Positions 14,445 through 25,877 of a DNA stretch of 32,664 nucleotides are shown here, piece by piece (the first letter of the stretch is position 1; the number at the start of each line of letters is the position of its first letter). The position numbers and the translations under genes were made by a program. The stretch is taken from assembly GCA_015231925.1 (NCBI GenBank), contig JADGAQ010000023.1, positions 1-32,664 on the forward strand. The letters are read 5' to 3'. The notes beneath the pieces are model-generated. The model searched no databases. It saw nothing but the letters and a program-made list of their open reading frames with translations, and was not told the origin of the DNA. This stretch comes from Magnetococcales bacterium. GTDB lineage: Bacteria > Pseudomonadota > Magnetococcia > Magnetococcales > JADGAQ01.

Positions 14445-17333
14445 TCAGGAGTGGATGACCTGCCGAATTTCCTCCAGCATATAGGCTTCCAGCACATCCC
14501 CATTCTTGAAATCGTTGAAGCGGTGCAAGCTGATGCCGCATTCCATGCCTTCCCGAACTTCCTTGACATCGTCCTTGAAGCGTTTGAGGGCCAGCACCTC
14601 GCCCTCGAAGGCCACGATGTTGTCCCGCAGCACCCGCACCTTGCTGTTGGCGCGCAACACGCCTTCGGCCATCATGCAGCCCGCCACGTTGCCCACCTTG
14701 GAGATGCGGAAGACCTCCCGCACCAGGGCCCGGCCCAGAATGGTCTCTTCCACCTTGGGCGCCAGCAGCCCTTCCAGGGCGCGGGTCACGTCATCCACCA
14801 GATCGTAGATCACGTTGTAGAAACGCATGTCGATCTTTTCGCGCTTGGCCAGCTCCCGCGCCTTGGCGTCGGCCCGCACGTTGAAGCCCACCACGATGGC
14901 GCTGGAGGCCAGGGCCAGCATCAGATCCGATTCGGTGATGCCGCCCACGCCGGTGTGAATGACGTTGACCTGCACCTGCTCGTGCTTGACCCGCTTCACC
15001 GCTTCGGCGACCGCTTCCGTGGAGCCCTGAACGTCGGCTTTGACCACCACCTTCAGCTCGACCACCTGGCCCTGCTGAATCTGGTTGAAGAGATCGTCCA
15101 GCTTCGGGGCGTGGGCCTGTTTGGCCTGCTCCTGCTCCTTGATCTTGCGTTCGCGATAGGAGGCGATTTCACGGGCGCGCCGTTCGTCGCCGACCACCAC
15201 CAGGAACTCGCCGGCGCTGGGCACACCCGACAGACCGATGATCTCCACCGGCATGGCCGGCGTGGCTTCGGTGAGCCGCTGTCCCTTGTCGTTCAGCAGA
15301 CCGCGCACCTTGCCCCACTCCGTGCCCACCACGAAGATGTCTCCGTCCCGCAACGTGCCGCTCTGCACCAGACAGGTGGCCACCGGGCCCCGGCCTTTGT
15401 CCAGATTGGCCTCGATGATCACGCCACGGGCCCGTTTGTCGGGATTGGCCCGCAGATTGAGCATTTCCGCCTGCAGGAGAATCATCTCGCCCAGCTCGGG
15501 AACGCCCTGACCGGTCTTGGCCGACACCGGCACGAAGATGGTGTCGCCACCCCAGGCTTCCGACACCAGGCCGTATTCCGTGAGCTGCTGCATGACTTTT
15601 TCGGGATTGGCGTCCGGCTTGTCGATCTTGTTGACCGCCACCAGGATGGGCACCCCCGCCGCGCGGGCATGGTTGACCGCCTCGATGGTCTGGGGCATGA
15701 CCCCGTCTTCCGCCGCCACCACCAGCACCACCAGATCCGTCACCTTGGCGCCGCGAGCCCGCATGGCCGTGAAGGCCGCGTGTCCGGGGGTGTCCAGGAA
15801 GGTGATGCGATCCCCCTTCTCCGTCAGCACCTGATAGGCGCCGATGTGCTGGGTGATGCCGCCGAACTCCCGTGCCGCCACGTCGGTTTTGCGGATCGAG
15901 TCCAGCAGCGAGGTCTTGCCGTGGTCCACGTGACCCATGATGGTCACCACCGGGGGACGGGTGGCCAGATCCTGCTCGCCGTCCATCACCTCCGCCAGCT
16001 CCGCCTCGATGTCGGCCTCCTCCGAAACCTGCTTGGAGCGATGCCCCATCTCTTCCACCACCAGAACCGCCGTCTCCTGGTCGAGCATCTGGTTGATGGT
16101 GACCATGATGCCCTGCTTGAACAGCAGTTTGATCACTTCCGAGGACTTCACCGCCATACGGTTGGCCAGATCCCCCACCGAAATGGCTTCCGGAACCACC
16201 ACATCCCGCACCACCACCTGGGCGTGGACTTCGGGACGGCGTTCGTTGCGATCCCGCCGCGGGCGACGCCCGGGTTGCATCGGTTTCTCCGCCGGACCGT
16301 CCTCGGAGCGGCGACGCCGACCCCGCCGGCCACCCTCGCGCTCCTCCTCCTCGGTATCGGTGCTTTCCACCACCACTGCGGGTGCCGCAGTGCTGCGAGG
16401 CGCCACCACGGGCGGCACCACCTGGATATCCTGGCGCCGTTCGTCGTCCAGCCGTTTCTGTTCCCGCAAATCGCCGACCTGGGAGAGGCGTTTGGCCACC
16501 AACTCTTCCATGCGCTTGCGGGCCACATCCTCCCGTTGCGCCCGGGAGAGCTTCTTCTTGTCGCCGCTCTCGTCCTCCGCAGAGGTGATCAGCGAGGTCG
16601 TCGTGGTCTGCCCGGTCGCGCCGCGCCCGCCGCCGGGAGTCTCCGGGCGACGTTGGCCCGAGGCCTCCGGTCGGCCCCCCTGACGGGAACGGCCTTCCGC
16701 TTCGCCGCGTCCGCCCGAAGGGGACACCTTGACGCCGGCCGCCGCCGCTGGCTGGCCGCGTCCCGCACCGGGCTGGCCTCCCCGCTGCACCACGCTCATG
16801 CCTCCGGGGGTCGGAGCCGCCGTCGGTTTGGGATAGGAGCGCTCCATCGCCTCGACGGGTTTCTCCCGTACCGGCGGCGCAATCTCCACCTTCTCTTCCC
16901 GAGGGGGCTCCTCCGTGACGCTCACCTCCGTCACGACCGCCACGGCAACCTCTTCCGGCGGCTCTTCCCCATCGTCTCCGACGGGTTCGACCGACTCATC
17001 CCGGGAAACCGTCTCCGACGCCACATCCACGCTGGTCTCGAAGCTCTCGACCGTTTCCTGGAGCGGTGTTTGGGACGAATACGGGGATTGCGTCGCCTCG
17101 GTCACGGTCGTCGGCAGATCCGACTCGCCGGACTGAACCGGATTTTCCCCTTCGCCGCCCACCTTCACGAAGGTCTTCTTGCGGCGCACCTCCACCACGA
17201 CGCTCTTCGAGCGCCCATGGGGGAAATGCTGCCGGATGGCTCCGCTTTCCACCGTTTTCTTGAGCACAATGCTGCGTGGCGCTTTCAAACGCAGCTTGTT
17301 GTCGTTCTGTTCGTCCTGCTTGGAATCGCTCAA
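14445..17333 (-). CDS. infB: Translation initiation factor IF-2
   Basis: A 962-residue GTPase that places initiator tRNA on the 30S subunit. The N-terminus (residues about 9-50, [20 protein letters not shown] onward) is the IF2-associated domain, followed by a long charged, Pro/Gly-rich linker (about 60-355). A second IF2N domain lies at about 375-425. The G domain starts near 460, with GHVDHGKTS at about 467, DTPGH and NKIDK. Domains II-IV complete the protein. The likely start is TTG at 17333: it gives the usual MSDSK-like N-terminus, has GGAG seven bases upstream and overlaps the preceding stop by 4 bp (TTGA). The in-frame ATG at 17414 would lie deep in the upstream gene. Confidence 0.96.
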   Translation of the reverse strand: MSDSKQDEQNDNKLRLKAPRSIVLKKTVESGAIRQHFPHGRSKSVVVEVRRKKTFVKVGGEGENPVQSGESDLPTTVTEATQSPYSSQTPLQETVESFETSVDVASETVSRDESVEPVGDDGEEPPEEVAVAVVTEVSVTEEPPREEKVEIAPPVREKPVEAMERSYPKPTAAPTPGGMSVVQRGGQPGAGRGQPAAAAGVKVSPSGGRGEAEGRSRQGGRPEASGQRRPETPGGGRGATGQTTTTSLITSAEDESGDKKKLSRAQREDVARKRMEELVAKRLSQVGDLREQKRLDDERRQDIQVVPPVVAPRSTAAPAVVVESTDTEEEEREGGRRGRRRRSEDGPAEKPMQPGRRPRRDRNERRPEVHAQVVVRDVVVPEAISVGDLANRMAVKSSEVIKLLFKQGIMVTINQMLDQETAVLVVEEMGHRSKQVSEEADIEAELAEVMDGEQDLATRPPVVTIMGHVDHGKTSLLDSIRKTDVAAREFGGITQHIGAYQVLTEKGDRITFLDTPGHAAFTAMRARGAKVTDLVVLVVAAEDGVMPQTIEAVNHARAAGVPILVAVNKIDKPDANPEKVMQQLTEYGLVSEAWGGDTIFVPVSAKTGQGVPELGEMILLQAEMLNLRANPDKRARGVIIEANLDKGRGPVATCLVQSGTLRDGDIFVVGTEWGKVRGLLNDKGQRLTEATPAMPVEIIGLSGVPSAGEFLVVVGDERRAREIASYRERKIKEQEQAKQAHAPKLDDLFNQIQQGQVVELKVVVKADVQGSTEAVAEAVKRVKHEQVQVNVIHTGVGGITESDLMLALASSAIVVGFNVRADAKARELAKREKIDMRFYNVIYDLVDDVTRALEGLLAPKVEETILGRALVREVFRISKVGNVAGCMMAEGVLRANSKVRVLRDNIVAFEGEVLALKRFKDDVKEVREGMECGISLHRFNDFKNGDVLEAYMLEEIRQVIHS

Positions 17334-18160
17334 CCGCCTTCTCCGCTGCTGCCGCCCGTTCCGCCATCGGATCCGGTTCCACCACTCTCGAATGGGCCCG
17401 TGAAGGCCCGCCATCTCATGACATCCAGACGCAGGCGCGAGGCCTGCCGTCCGGGGACCAGCCCCAATACCGCCACCGGCCCGACACCGCAGGCCGCGCC
17501 CAGGGCATCCCGGAAACCCGCTTCCAGCAGGTCGCCCGGACCCTGTTTCCGCATCAGGCGCTCCACCTTTTCCCGGGTGTGATGCGCCGTATCCGTCGCC
17601 ATCAGCACCACCAGGGGCTCACCCCGTTCCAGCCGCTCCTTCACGATCTCGAAACCGAGATGGAGCAGACCGGCCCGCCGGGCCAGACCCAGACCGTCGT
17701 ACAGACGCCGTGTCAAAGCCGCAGCCAGGCGTTGCGTGAGAAGTTCCGCTTCCGGAAGCGCCACCCGACCCTCAAAGCCGCTCCAGCGTCCCATCTGACC
17801 CGAACGCCGCAACATCTGGCGAACTTCGTCGGCGGAGGGGTGCAGATAAAAGCCCCGTCCACCCAGTCGCTCCCCCAGATCCTCCACCAACTGCCCTTCC
17901 GGCGAGACGGTGAAGCGCAACAATTCGCCCGGAGAACGGCTTTCCCGGCACAGTACACACTGCCGCAAGGGTGTTTCCACCACCTTGACGGCGGACGGAT
18001 CCGTTGCCTCCGCCGTGGTGGCGACTTCGGCGCCGCGTCGCGCCCTTGCCGACGCACCCCGACCCCGACCGCCGCGTCCGGCCTTGCCGCCACCCGGCGC
18101 GGAGCCTTTGCCCGGCGTGGAACCTTTGCCCGGTGCGGTGTTAACCCTTCCGCTCCCCAT
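17330..18160 (-). CDS. YlxR domain fused to L7Ae-like RNA-binding domain
   Basis: A 276-residue two-domain protein. After a Gly/Lys/Arg-rich leader (1-45) comes the YlxR/DUF448 domain (about 62-125) with RQCVLCRESRSPGELLRF and GRGFYLHPS. Then comes an L7Ae-like domain (about 140-240) with LGLARRAGLLHLG, the glycine-rich fold and VVLMATDTA. In Firmicutes these are two genes (ylxR and ylxQ); the fused form between nusA and infB is typical of alphaproteobacteria. The C-terminus is a low-complexity Gly/Ser tail. The first 20 bp overlap the end of nusA, and no good Shine-Dalgarno precedes the ATG, so the start is coupled or uncertain. Presumed nucleoid or ribosome-associated RNA-binding protein. 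Confidence 0.9.
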   Translation of the reverse strand: MGSGRVNTAPGKGSTPGKGSAPGGGKAGRGGRGRGASARARRGAEVATTAEATDPSAVKVVETPLRQCVLCRESRSPGELLRFTVSPEGQLVEDLGERLGGRGFYLHPSADEVRQMLRRSGQMGRWSGFEGRVALPEAELLTQRLAAALTRRLYDGLGLARRAGLLHLGFEIVKERLERGEPLVVLMATDTAHHTREKVERLMRKQGPGDLLEAGFRDALGAACGVGPVAVLGLVPGRQASRLRLDVMRWRAFTGPFESGGTGSDGGTGGSSGEGG

Positions 18161-19658
18161 CGCTGAACCAACCCGCCTGTTTGCGGGCCGCCAGAATGAC
18201 GCTCTCCACGTTCTGACGCGGCAACGCCCCTCCGGTGGCGTCGAACAGCTCGTCCGACGACAGATCCGCCAGGGCTTCCAGGGAGCAGATGCCCTTTTCC
18301 GCCAGGATCACCACCAGCTCGTCCGACAGCCCTTCCAGTCGGGACAGCTCGGGATCCACCGACAGCTCTTCCTTGCGCTCTTCGGTGCGCAGCGCCTTCT
18401 GCAACAGGTACTCCCGGGCGCGGTTGCGCAGCTCCTGGGCGATATCCTCGTCGAAACCGTCGATGCTGACCAGCTCCTCCAGCGGCACGTAGGCCACCTC
18501 TTCGCAGGTGGTGAAGCCTTCCTGCACCAGGGCTCCGGCCACATCCTCGTCGAGATCCAGCTCGGTCATGAAGTTGCGCGCCAGCTCCTGGAACTCCTCG
18601 GCGCGAACGTCCATATCCTCCTGTTCCGCCACGATATCGATCTTCCAGCCCGTCAGCTCCGAGGCCAGACGCACGTTCTGTCCGCGACGACCGATGGCCA
18701 GGGAGAGCTGTTGCTCGTCCACCACCACCTTGATGCTGCGCTCCTCCTCGTCCATCACCACCTTGGAGACTTCGGCGGGGGCCAGCGCGTTGCAGACGAA
18801 GACCGCCGGATCCGGGGACCACTCGATGATATCGATGCGCTCGCCCTGGAGTTCCGTGACCACGCCCTGCACCCGTGAGCCCCGCATGCCGACGCAGGCG
18901 CCCACCGGGTCGACGTGGGAGTCGTTGGAGCGCACCGCGATCTTGCTGCGGAAACCCGGATCCCGAGCCACGGCCTTGATCTCCACGATGCCGTCGTAGA
19001 TCTCCGGGACTTCCATCTCGAAGAGACGGGCCACCATCTGGGGATGGGTGCGCGACAAGATCACCTGGGGACCGCGGGTGGCGTCCCGCACATCCAGGAT
19101 GTAGGCCCGGATGCGGTCGCCGGGGCGATAATGCTCCCGGGACAACTGTTCTTCGTAGGGCAGAAAGGCCGTGGTGCGTCCCAGGTCCACATGGATGTTG
19201 CTGCGGTCCACCCGCTTGACCAGTCCGTTGACCAGTTGCCCGCGACGACTGATGTACTCCTCGTAGATGCGATCCCGTTCCGCGTCCCGCACCTTCTGCA
19301 CGATGACCTGTTTGGCGGTCTGGGCCGCGATGCGTCCGAACTCGATGGGCGGCAGGGCTTCCGCCAGGATCTCTCCCGGCCGGATGGCCGGATCGATGCG
19401 ACGCGCTTCCGCGAAGGAGACCTGCAGATCCGCGTCCTCCACCTCGTCGCCTTCCGGAACCTCCACGACCTCGCGCAACAGATGCAGGCCGAACTCTCCG
19501 GTCTTGCCGTCGAAACGGGCCTGGATGTTTTTGTTGGCGCCGTATTTCTTGCGGGAGGCGGTCTGTATGGCCACCTCCATCGCTTCGATCACGATTTTGC
19601 GGTCGATTCCCTTTTCACGGGCGACCTGTTCCGCCACTTGCAAGATTTCCGAACTCAT
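18141..19658 (-). CDS. nusA: Transcription termination/antitermination factor NusA
   Basis: A 505-residue RNA polymerase-associated factor controlling pausing, termination and antitermination. Order of domains: N-terminal RNAP-binding domain (1-130), S1 (about 135-200), KH1 and KH2 (about 205-345, with [21 protein letters not shown] and [19 protein letters not shown]), and two acidic C-terminal repeats (about 365-500, including [20 protein letters not shown] and [17 protein letters not shown]). The two C-terminal repeats are the form seen in proteobacteria. It starts 15 bp after rimP. The ribosome-binding site is weak (GGTGG). Complete, nothing odd. Confidence 0.97.
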   Translation of the reverse strand: MSSEILQVAEQVAREKGIDRKIVIEAMEVAIQTASRKKYGANKNIQARFDGKTGEFGLHLLREVVEVPEGDEVEDADLQVSFAEARRIDPAIRPGEILAEALPPIEFGRIAAQTAKQVIVQKVRDAERDRIYEEYISRRGQLVNGLVKRVDRSNIHVDLGRTTAFLPYEEQLSREHYRPGDRIRAYILDVRDATRGPQVILSRTHPQMVARLFEMEVPEIYDGIVEIKAVARDPGFRSKIAVRSNDSHVDPVGACVGMRGSRVQGVVTELQGERIDIIEWSPDPAVFVCNALAPAEVSKVVMDEEERSIKVVVDEQQLSLAIGRRGQNVRLASELTGWKIDIVAEQEDMDVRAEEFQELARNFMTELDLDEDVAGALVQEGFTTCEEVAYVPLEELVSIDGFDEDIAQELRNRAREYLLQKALRTEERKEELSVDPELSRLEGLSDELVVILAEKGICSLEALADLSSDELFDATGGALPRQNVESVILAARKQAGWFSDGERKG

Positions 19659-19673
19659 GACCGACCACCCATT

Positions 19674-20240
19674 CTAGCGGCTCCTCCGTCGCCCGTTGCG
19701 GGAAGGGGCTTTCCTTCCGAACAGCGCATCAACGTTCACCTGCAGCCTCGCCTTGGCGATTCCGGCCAAAGGCAGAGACACCTTTCCCTCGTCATCTCCC
19801 ACCAGCACGACCTCGTCCCCTTCCAGACCCTGCAATTGTCCGGTGAAGCGACGTCTGCCCCCCTCGTCCAGGGGTTCCAGAAGCTCCACGTGGACTCGCG
19901 ATCCGGCGAAACGCACGAAATCCTGCCGTTTCTTCAGCGGCCTTTCCACCCCTGGGGAGGAGACCTCCAGCCGGTAGGGCTGGGAGATGGGATCCTCCAC
20001 GTCCAGGATGCCCGTCATGCGTTCGCTGACGGCGCTGCACTCCTCCAGGGAGACCCCCGGCGGGGTGCCTTCGGGGTTGCCGTCGCCCGCGAGGGCGACC
20101 TTCTCCACCAGAACCCGCAACACCCAGCCGTAGTTGTCCTGTTTCAGCGATACATCCACCAGTTCGCAGCCCACGGCCTCCGCAGCGCCCTGCGCGACCT
20201 CTTCCACCCGCTGCCATTGCTCATCGGAGACCCGGCTCAT
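19674..20240 (-). CDS. rimP: Ribosome maturation factor RimP
   Basis: A 188-residue factor for 30S assembly and first gene of the nusA operon. It carries the family features GCELVDVSL, YGWVLRVLVE, DPISQPYRLEVSSPGVERPL and an SH3-like C-terminal domain (about 105-170) with FTGQLQGLEGDEVVL. An Arg-rich tail ends the protein. Two starts are possible: 20255 (MRGCRMSR) and 20240 (MSRVSDEQ). The latter gives the usual distance to the ELV motif, but neither has a strong Shine-Dalgarno. It follows a terminator that closes the ftsB unit, leaving about 25-40 bp for its own promoter unless that lies inside ftsB. Confidence 0.93.
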   Translation of the reverse strand: MSRVSDEQWQRVEEVAQGAAEAVGCELVDVSLKQDNYGWVLRVLVEKVALAGDGNPEGTPPGVSLEECSAVSERMTGILDVEDPISQPYRLEVSSPGVERPLKKRQDFVRFAGSRVHVELLEPLDEGGRRRFTGQLQGLEGDEVVLVGDDEGKVSLPLAGIAKARLQVNVDALFGRKAPSRNGRRRSR

Positions 20241-20265
20241 CCGACAACCCCGCATCCCGTCTCAA

Positions 20266-20289
20266 CAAAAAAAGCCGGCAGCGCCGACT
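20266..20289 (-). terminator. Intrinsic terminator between ftsB and rimP
   Basis: On the minus strand AGTCGGC/GCCGGCT (20289-20273, one G-T pair) with a GCT loop is followed by seven T. It lies 21 bp after the ftsB stop and insulates the translation operon from ftsB transcription. Confidence 0.75.
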
Positions 20290-20309
20290 TTCCGAAAAAA
20301 CACCAACCC

Positions 20310-20699
20310 TCACCTGCCACCAACGCCAACATGGTCATCTTCCGTCATGACGGCGGCTTTGTCAACGGAAACCTGGACGGCGGTCCGATGTCCCGGAAAG
20401 ACGAAGATCAGCTCATCCCGATAAACCAGTCCCAGGTTGCGCCGCGCCACCTCCTCCAGCACCCGCGGATCGGTCTCCACCAGGAGGATCTCCCGTTTCA
20501 GCGCGTTGATGCGCCCGGTGATCTCCTTGTTCTCCCGCTGGGAGAGGACCAGTTGCGCCTCCGTGCGCCGCCAGCGCACCAGCCCCTGTTCCCCGAACCA
20601 GAGCAGATACTGGGCCCAGACGTTGGCCACCACCAGGAACAGGCCGATCCACATGCTCCAGGGGCTGACGACATTTTCCTGTTCTTCCTCTTCTTCCAT
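20310..20699 (-). CDS. ftsB: Septum formation initiator FtsB/DivIC family
   Basis: A 129-residue bitopic membrane protein of the divisome. An acidic N-terminus (MEEEEEQEN) is followed by one membrane helix (about 17-36), then a coiled coil (about 45-85, [20 protein letters not shown]) and the [20 protein letters not shown] motif typical of FtsB/DivIC. The start at 20699 is set by GAGAGGGA upstream; a longer frame from 20789 has no family resemblance. It is divergent from pyrE and ends just before a terminator. Partners would be FtsL and FtsQ, which are not in this window. Confidence 0.88.
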   Translation of the reverse strand: MEEEEEQENVVSPWSMWIGLFLVVANVWAQYLLWFGEQGLVRWRRTEAQLVLSQRENKEITGRINALKREILLVETDPRVLEEVARRNLGLVYRDELIFVFPGHRTAVQVSVDKAAVMTEDDHVGVGGR

Positions 20700-20808
20700 G
20701 AACGTCCCTCTCTTCCGTCTCACCTTGCGAGCAGGGCTTGACTTCCCACGGTCTCCACACCATGGTTGCCATCCAGTAGCCCGCATCACACTCTACAAGG
20801 ATTGCCCC

Positions 20809-21456
20809 ATGTCCGCCAACACTCTGCAACACGATTTCCTGCGTTTCGCCATCGCCCGGGGCGTCCTGCGGTTCGGTTCCTTTCGCACCAAGGCCGGTCG
20901 CGACAGCCCCTATTTCTTCAACGCCGGGCTGTTCCACGGCGGGGCTGCCATCGACCGGCTGGGCTGTTTCTATGCCGCCACCATCGTCGGGGCCGACCTG
21001 CCCTGCGACATCCTCTTCGGTCCGGCCTACAAGGGTATCCCCCTGGTGGTCGCCACCGCTGCGGCCCTCTCCCGCGAACACGGTCGCGACCTGCCCTTCG
21101 CCTACAACCGCAAGGAGGTCAAGGACCACGGCGAAGGGGGGCTGCTGATCGGCGCTCCCCTGCAGGGGCGGGTACTCATCGTCGATGACGTGATCTCCGC
21201 CGGAACCTCGGTGCGCCAGTCCGTGGAGCTGATCCGGGAGGCGGGCGCCAGCCCCGCCGGCGTGCTGGTGGCCCTCGACCGGCAGGAGCGGGGCAGCGGC
21301 GACCTCAGCGCCACCCGGGAGGTGGCCGCCTCCTTCGGTATTCCCGTCACCGCCATCGCCACCCTCGACGATCTCCTCGGTCTTTTGGAACAGGAGGAGT
21401 CCCTCGGGGAGCATCTGCAGGCCATTCGGAACTATCGGGATCGGTATGGCGCCTGA
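20809..21456 (+). CDS. pyrE: Orotate phosphoribosyltransferase
   Basis: A 215-residue enzyme of pyrimidine synthesis, joining orotate to PRPP to give OMP. Family marks are [16 protein letters not shown] near the N-terminus, [23 protein letters not shown] in the flexible loop and the PRPP motif [13 protein letters not shown]. Normal length. The ATG at 20809 follows AAGGA by 8 bp. It is divergent from ftsB and convergent with the next gene at a 19-bp distance, where no terminator was found. Most likely monocistronic. Confidence 0.97.
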   Translation: MSANTLQHDFLRFAIARGVLRFGSFRTKAGRDSPYFFNAGLFHGGAAIDRLGCFYAATIVGADLPCDILFGPAYKGIPLVVATAAALSREHGRDLPFAYNRKEVKDHGEGGLLIGAPLQGRVLIVDDVISAGTSVRQSVELIREAGASPAGVLVALDRQERGSGDLSATREVAASFGIPVTAIATLDDLLGLLEQEESLGEHLQAIRNYRDRYGA

Positions 21457-21475
21457 CTTCCGCCCACCGCGCGGC

Positions 21476-21988
21476 TCACTTCTGCTCCTTCTGACACTGC
21501 TGCAGTTTGTTCACCGCCTGCAGGCTGCCGGTCAGCTTCACCTCGAATTCGAAGTTGCGCTGCCCGTTGGAGAAGTTGAGCCGCATGACATTGCGTCGCT
21601 TGACCTCCGAGAGCAGATCGTCGCTCTTTTCCAGGTACTGCCAGCGCCAGTAGTTGTCCTTGGAGGCCTCGTCCTCCTTGAAGGCGATGGTGCGCGCCGG
21701 CTCCTGGTCGAAGCGTATCTCCAGCTGGTTGCGGGCCAGACCGACCCGACGCCGTTCCGTGAACAGCTCCGTGAAGAAGTCGTCGTTGGGGAACAGCGCC
21801 AGAATCAGCGCCGGTCCCAGCCCCTCCAGGGGAATGGCGATCTCCAGCTTGCACACCTTCTCACCGGGGCCGGTCTCCATGATGCGCACCGTGAAGGGAT
21901 CCTTGGCATAGTACTCCTGGGGCCCTCCCGCCGCGTGAACTCCCTCGGTGAACAGCACCAGGGCCAACAATCCGGTCAACCATCGCAT
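21476..21988 (-). CDS. Secreted protein of unknown function
   Basis: A 170-residue protein with a clear signal peptide (MRWLTGLLALVLFTEGVHA, cleavage near 19). The mature part has only two cysteines: one in VCKLEIAIP and one close to the C-terminus in KLQQCQKEQK, which could pair. The pattern VKLTGSLQAVNKLQQC at the end recalls small periplasmic proteins that end in F/L-x-L-x-G-S-x-x-A-x-x-x-L-x-x-C, such as the IalB-like group. That resemblance is weak and gives no function. GGGAGGTG upstream of the ATG at 21988 is an excellent ribosome-binding site and fixes the start. It stands alone between pyrE and metH. Confidence 0.75.
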   Translation of the reverse strand: MRWLTGLLALVLFTEGVHAAGGPQEYYAKDPFTVRIMETGPGEKVCKLEIAIPLEGLGPALILALFPNDDFFTELFTERRRVGLARNQLEIRFDQEPARTIAFKEDEASKDNYWRWQYLEKSDDLLSEVKRRNVMRLNFSNGQRNFEFEVKLTGSLQAVNKLQQCQKEQK

Positions 21989-22134
21989 CGAATCACCTCC
22001 CGCCGATTCGGTACGGCCGTTTCCCTTCGGCCTGAGTGTTTTCGTCCATTCGTTTTGGATACCCGGGGCCACTTTAACCTGCCCGGCCTCAAAGAACCAG
22101 ATCACTTGATCAATCCAGCCTTCAGGATACCCTC

Positions 22135-25100
22135 ATGACCACCCGCGACCAACGCCTGGCCCGTCTCGACGCCCTGCTTTCGCAACGCATCCTGCTCCTG
22201 GACGGGGCCATGGGCACCATGTTGCAAGGCTTCGAGCCGACTGAAGCCGATTTTCGTGGCCGACTCTTCGCCAACCACCCTTCCGAGCTGAAGGGCAACA
22301 ACGACCTGCTGAGCCTGACCCGGCCCGACATGGTGGCCAGCGTGCATCGGCAGTATCTGGAGGCCGGTTGCGACATCCTGGAGACCAACACCTTCAACGC
22401 CAATGCCGTCTCCCTGGCCGATTACGGTCTTTCCGGGATCGTCTTCGAGCTGAATCGCGGCGCGGCCCGCCTGGCCCGCGAAGTGGCCGACGCCGCCGAA
22501 GCGGAGAATCCCCACCATCTCCGTTATGTGGCCGGGGTTCTCGGGCCCACCAATCGCACCGCCTCCCTGTCGCCGGATGTCAACAATCCGGGTCTGCGCA
22601 ACGTCTCCTTCCAGGAGTTGGCCGAAACCTATCGCCTGGCGGCGGAAGGCCTGCTGGAGGGGGGCGCCGATCTCCTGATGGTGGAGACCATCTTCGATCC
22701 CCTCAACGCCAAGGCGGCCCTCTTCGCCATTCTGGAGCTGCTGGAAGAGCGGGGTCTGGCCATTCCCATCCTGATTTCCGGCACCATCACCGATCAGAGC
22801 GGACGCACCCTCACCGGGCAGACGGTCACCGCCTTCCGCAACGCCCTGATGCACGCCAAACCCCTCTCCATCGGCCTCAACTGCGCCCTGGGCGCCGATC
22901 AGATGCGGCCCTTCCTGGAGGAGCTGTCGCGGGATACGGAGACGCGCATCTCCGCCCATCCCAACGCGGGTCTGCCCAACCAGTTCGGCGGCTACGACGA
23001 GACCCCCGCCATGATGGCCGCCAAGATCCGCTCCTTTGCCGACGCCGGGCTGCTCAACATCGTCGGCGGTTGTTGCGGCACCACTCCCGACCACATCCGC
23101 GCCATGGCCCGAGCCGTGTCCGGTCTGGCCCCACGGGTGGTGCCTCCCGCCGCCGACCTCTGCCGTCTCGGCGGCCTCGAACCCCTGGCCATCGGAGCCG
23201 ACTCCCTCTTCGTCAACATCGGCGAGCGCACCAACGTGGCCGGTTCCCGCAAATTCGCCCGCCTCATCCGGGACGAGCAGTTCGACGAGGCGCTGCAAAT
23301 CGCCCGTGATCAGGTGGAAAACGGCGCTCAGGCCATCGACATCAACATGGACGACGCCATGCTGGATGCCAAACAGGCCATGGTGCGCTTTCTCAATCTG
23401 GTGGCCACCGAACCCGACATCAGCCGGGTGCCGGTGATGGTGGACTCCTCCTCCTGGGAGGTGCTGGAGGCGGGTTTGGCCTGTCTCCAGGGCAAGGGCA
23501 TCGTCAACTCCATCAGCCTCAAGGAGGGGGAGGAGCCCTTTCTGCGCCAGGCGCGACTGGCCAATCGCCTGGGAGCGGCCATGGTGGTCATGGCCTTCGA
23601 CGAAAACGGTCAGGCCGACACCCTGGAACGGCGCATCGCCATCTGCCGTCGCGCCTACGATCGGCTCACCGGCATCGGCATTCCCCCGACGGACATCGTC
23701 TTCGACCCCAACGTCTTCGCCGTGGGCACCGGCATCGAACAGCACAACAACTACGCCATCGATTTTATCGAGGCGGTGCGCTGGATCAAGACCAACCTGC
23801 CCGGCGCGCGCACCAGCGGCGGCATCAGCAACGTCTCCTTCTCCTTCCGGGGCCACGAACCGGTGCGGGAGGCCATGCACGCCGTCTTCCTCTACCACGC
23901 CGTCAAGGCGGGTCTCGACATGGGCATCGTCAACGCCTCCCAACTGGCGGTCTACGAGGAGATCGAGCCCGAGATGCTGCAACGGGTGGAGGATTTGCTC
24001 TTCAACCGCCGTCCCGATGCCACCGACCGTCTGCTGGAGCTGGCCCACGCCCGACAGGGTCAGGGGGGCGAAAGCGCCGCCCGCGCCGAGGAGAGCTGGC
24101 GTCAGGCCCCGGTGGGGGAGCGGCTGCGCCACGCCCTGATCAAGGGCATCGACAGCCATGTCGAAGCCGACGTGGAGGAGGCCCGGCAGCAGGTCAGCCA
24201 CCCCCTGGAGGTGGTGGAGGGCCCCCTCATGGAGGGCATGAACGCCGTGGGCGAGCTGTTCGGTGCCGGCAAGATGTTTCTGCCCCAGGTGGTCAAGAGC
24301 GCCCGGGTGATGAAAAAGGCCGTGGCGGTGCTGGAGCCCTACATCAAGGCCCTGCAGAGCGAGGGCCACGAGGGCCGGGGACGCATTCTCCTGGCCACGG
24401 TCAAGGGCGATGTACACGACATCGGCAAGAACATCGTCAAGGTGGTGCTGCAGTGCAACAACTTCGACGTCACCGATCTGGGGGTCATGGTGGCCACGGA
24501 GACCATTCTGGAAAAGGCCCGTGAAATCCGCGCCGACATGATCGGTCTCTCCGGGCTGATCACCCCCTCTCTGGAGCATATGGTGCGGGTGGCCGAGGAG
24601 ATGGAGCGTCAGGGCTTCACCATTCCCCTGCTCATCGGCGGGGCCACCACCTCCGCCGTTCACACCGCCGCCCGCATCGCGCCCAAGTACAGCCAGGCGG
24701 TGGTGCATGTGAAGGATGCCTCCCTGAGCGTCAACGTGGCCAGCTCCCTGCTGCACCCCGAAAAGAGCATGACCTTCATCCGGGAGCTGACCGCTTCCCA
24801 GGAGCGGTTGCGCCAGTCCCATCTGCGCAGTCAGGAGCGCCGCTCCCTGCTCACGCTCAAAGAGGCCCGGCTGCGGACGCTGCGCTTCGACTGGAACGAC
24901 TATCGTCCGCCCCGTCCCGCCAAGCCCGGTCTGCACATCTTCTCCGACCAGCCGCTGGAGGAGCTGGTCCCCTTCATCGACTGGACCCCCTTCTTCCACG
25001 TCTGGGAGCTTTCCGGGCGTTTCCCCGAGATTCTGGACCATCCCCGTCACGGCGCCGAGGCCGGCAAGGTCTATCGGGATGCCCGTCTGCTGCTGGATCG

Positions 25101-25812
25101 ACTGGTGGCGGAGCGCCGTCTGCAGGCCAAGGGGGTCTGTGGTCTCTTTCCCGCCGCCAGTCAGGAGGAGGATATCCTGCTCTTCCCCGACGAGTCGCGG
25201 GAGAACCCCATGGCCGTGCTGCACACCCTGCGTCGTCAGCAGGAGCCGGGTCCGTTCCGTGCGCTGGCCGATTTCGTGGCCACGCGGGAGTCCGACGACT
25301 ACGACTATTGTGGACTGTTCGCCGTTACGGCGGGTTTGGGACTGGAAGAGGAGGTGGCCCGTCTGGAAGCCGCCCACGACGACTATCAGGCCATCTTGAT
25401 GAAGGCCCTGGCGGATCGTCTGGCGGAGGCTTTCGCCGAGTATCTGCACCAGCGGGTGCGGCGGGAGTTCTGGGGATATGTGCGGGATGAGTCGCTCTCC
25501 CCGACGGAGTTGATCGCCGAGGCCTATCAGGGGATTCGTCCCGCGCCGGGTTATCCCGCCTGTCCCGATCACAGCGAGAAGGAGACCCTGTTCAAGGTGT
25601 TGGACGCCGGTCGTTACACCGGCATGCGGCTTACGGAGAGCGGGGCCATGCTGCCCCAGGCCTCGGTGTGCGGCTACTATTTCAGCCATCCTCAGGCCCG
25701 CTATTTCCATGTCGGACCGCTGGGCGAGGATCAGTTGAGCGACTATGCCCGCCGCAAGGGCATGAGTCTCGACGCGGTGAAAAAGCTGCTGTCGGCCAAT
25801 CTGGGGGTGTAA
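22135..25812 (+). CDS. metH: Cobalamin-dependent methionine synthase
   Basis: A 1225-residue enzyme moving the methyl group of 5-methyltetrahydrofolate to homocysteine through cobalamin. All four modules are present: homocysteine domain (about 1-330) with zinc ligands C250, C313 and C314; pterin domain (about 355-620, INIGERTNV-like [12 protein letters not shown]); B12 domain (about 650-900) with D-x-H-x-x-G, whose H761 is the cobalt ligand; and SAM-binding reactivation domain (about 910-1225, [12 protein letters not shown]). Residue numbers differ by only 2-3 from E. coli MetH. The start has CAGGATA upstream. No cobalamin or SAM riboswitch was recognised in the 146 bp before it. Confidence 0.98.
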   Translation: MTTRDQRLARLDALLSQRILLLDGAMGTMLQGFEPTEADFRGRLFANHPSELKGNNDLLSLTRPDMVASVHRQYLEAGCDILETNTFNANAVSLADYGLSGIVFELNRGAARLAREVADAAEAENPHHLRYVAGVLGPTNRTASLSPDVNNPGLRNVSFQELAETYRLAAEGLLEGGADLLMVETIFDPLNAKAALFAILELLEERGLAIPILISGTITDQSGRTLTGQTVTAFRNALMHAKPLSIGLNCALGADQMRPFLEELSRDTETRISAHPNAGLPNQFGGYDETPAMMAAKIRSFADAGLLNIVGGCCGTTPDHIRAMARAVSGLAPRVVPPAADLCRLGGLEPLAIGADSLFVNIGERTNVAGSRKFARLIRDEQFDEALQIARDQVENGAQAIDINMDDAMLDAKQAMVRFLNLVATEPDISRVPVMVDSSSWEVLEAGLACLQGKGIVNSISLKEGEEPFLRQARLANRLGAAMVVMAFDENGQADTLERRIAICRRAYDRLTGIGIPPTDIVFDPNVFAVGTGIEQHNNYAIDFIEAVRWIKTNLPGARTSGGISNVSFSFRGHEPVREAMHAVFLYHAVKAGLDMGIVNASQLAVYEEIEPEMLQRVEDLLFNRRPDATDRLLELAHARQGQGGESAARAEESWRQAPVGERLRHALIKGIDSHVEADVEEARQQVSHPLEVVEGPLMEGMNAVGELFGAGKMFLPQVVKSARVMKKAVAVLEPYIKALQSEGHEGRGRILLATVKGDVHDIGKNIVKVVLQCNNFDVTDLGVMVATETILEKAREIRADMIGLSGLITPSLEHMVRVAEEMERQGFTIPLLIGGATTSAVHTAARIAPKYSQAVVHVKDASLSVNVASSLLHPEKSMTFIRELTASQERLRQSHLRSQERRSLLTLKEARLRTLRFDWNDYRPPRPAKPGLHIFSDQPLEELVPFIDWTPFFHVWELSGRFPEILDHPRHGAEAGKVYRDARLLLDRLVAERRLQAKGVCGLFPAASQEEDILLFPDESRENPMAVLHTLRRQQEPGPFRALADFVATRESDDYDYCGLFAVTAGLGLEEEVARLEAAHDDYQAILMKALADRLAEAFAEYLHQRVRREFWGYVRDESLSPTELIAEAYQGIRPAPGYPACPDHSEKETLFKVLDAGRYTGMRLTESGAMLPQASVCGYYFSHPQARYFHVGPLGEDQLSDYARRKGMSLDAVKKLLSANLGV

Positions 25813-25831
25813 TCGTTCTTCGGGAACGGTT
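25811..25831 (+). terminator. Weak hairpin after metH
   Basis: AATCGTTC and GAACGGTT pair around a TTCGG loop, overlapping the metH stop codon. There is no T-run, so termination efficiency is doubtful; it may only protect the mRNA end. Confidence 0.35.
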
Positions 25832-25877
25832 AACCTGAGTTCGGTGGATGAACAATAGGCGAAGGGGGGATCAAACC

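Noticed and set aside
14367-17582. Long open frame antisense to infB
   Set aside because: Low-complexity shadow of a GC-rich gene; IF-2 is complete on the other strand.
20738-20770. pyrE promoter from a TTGACT in the ftsB-pyrE gap
   Set aside because: No acceptable -10 at 16-18 bp spacing was found.
21989-22134. Cobalamin or SAM riboswitch upstream of metH
   Set aside because: No B12-box-like or SAM-riboswitch core motif was recognised in the 146 bp before the start; only short palindromes are present.
22102-25710. Long open frame antisense to metH
   Set aside because: Gly/His/Gln-rich shadow; metH is complete and collinear with the family on the plus strand.
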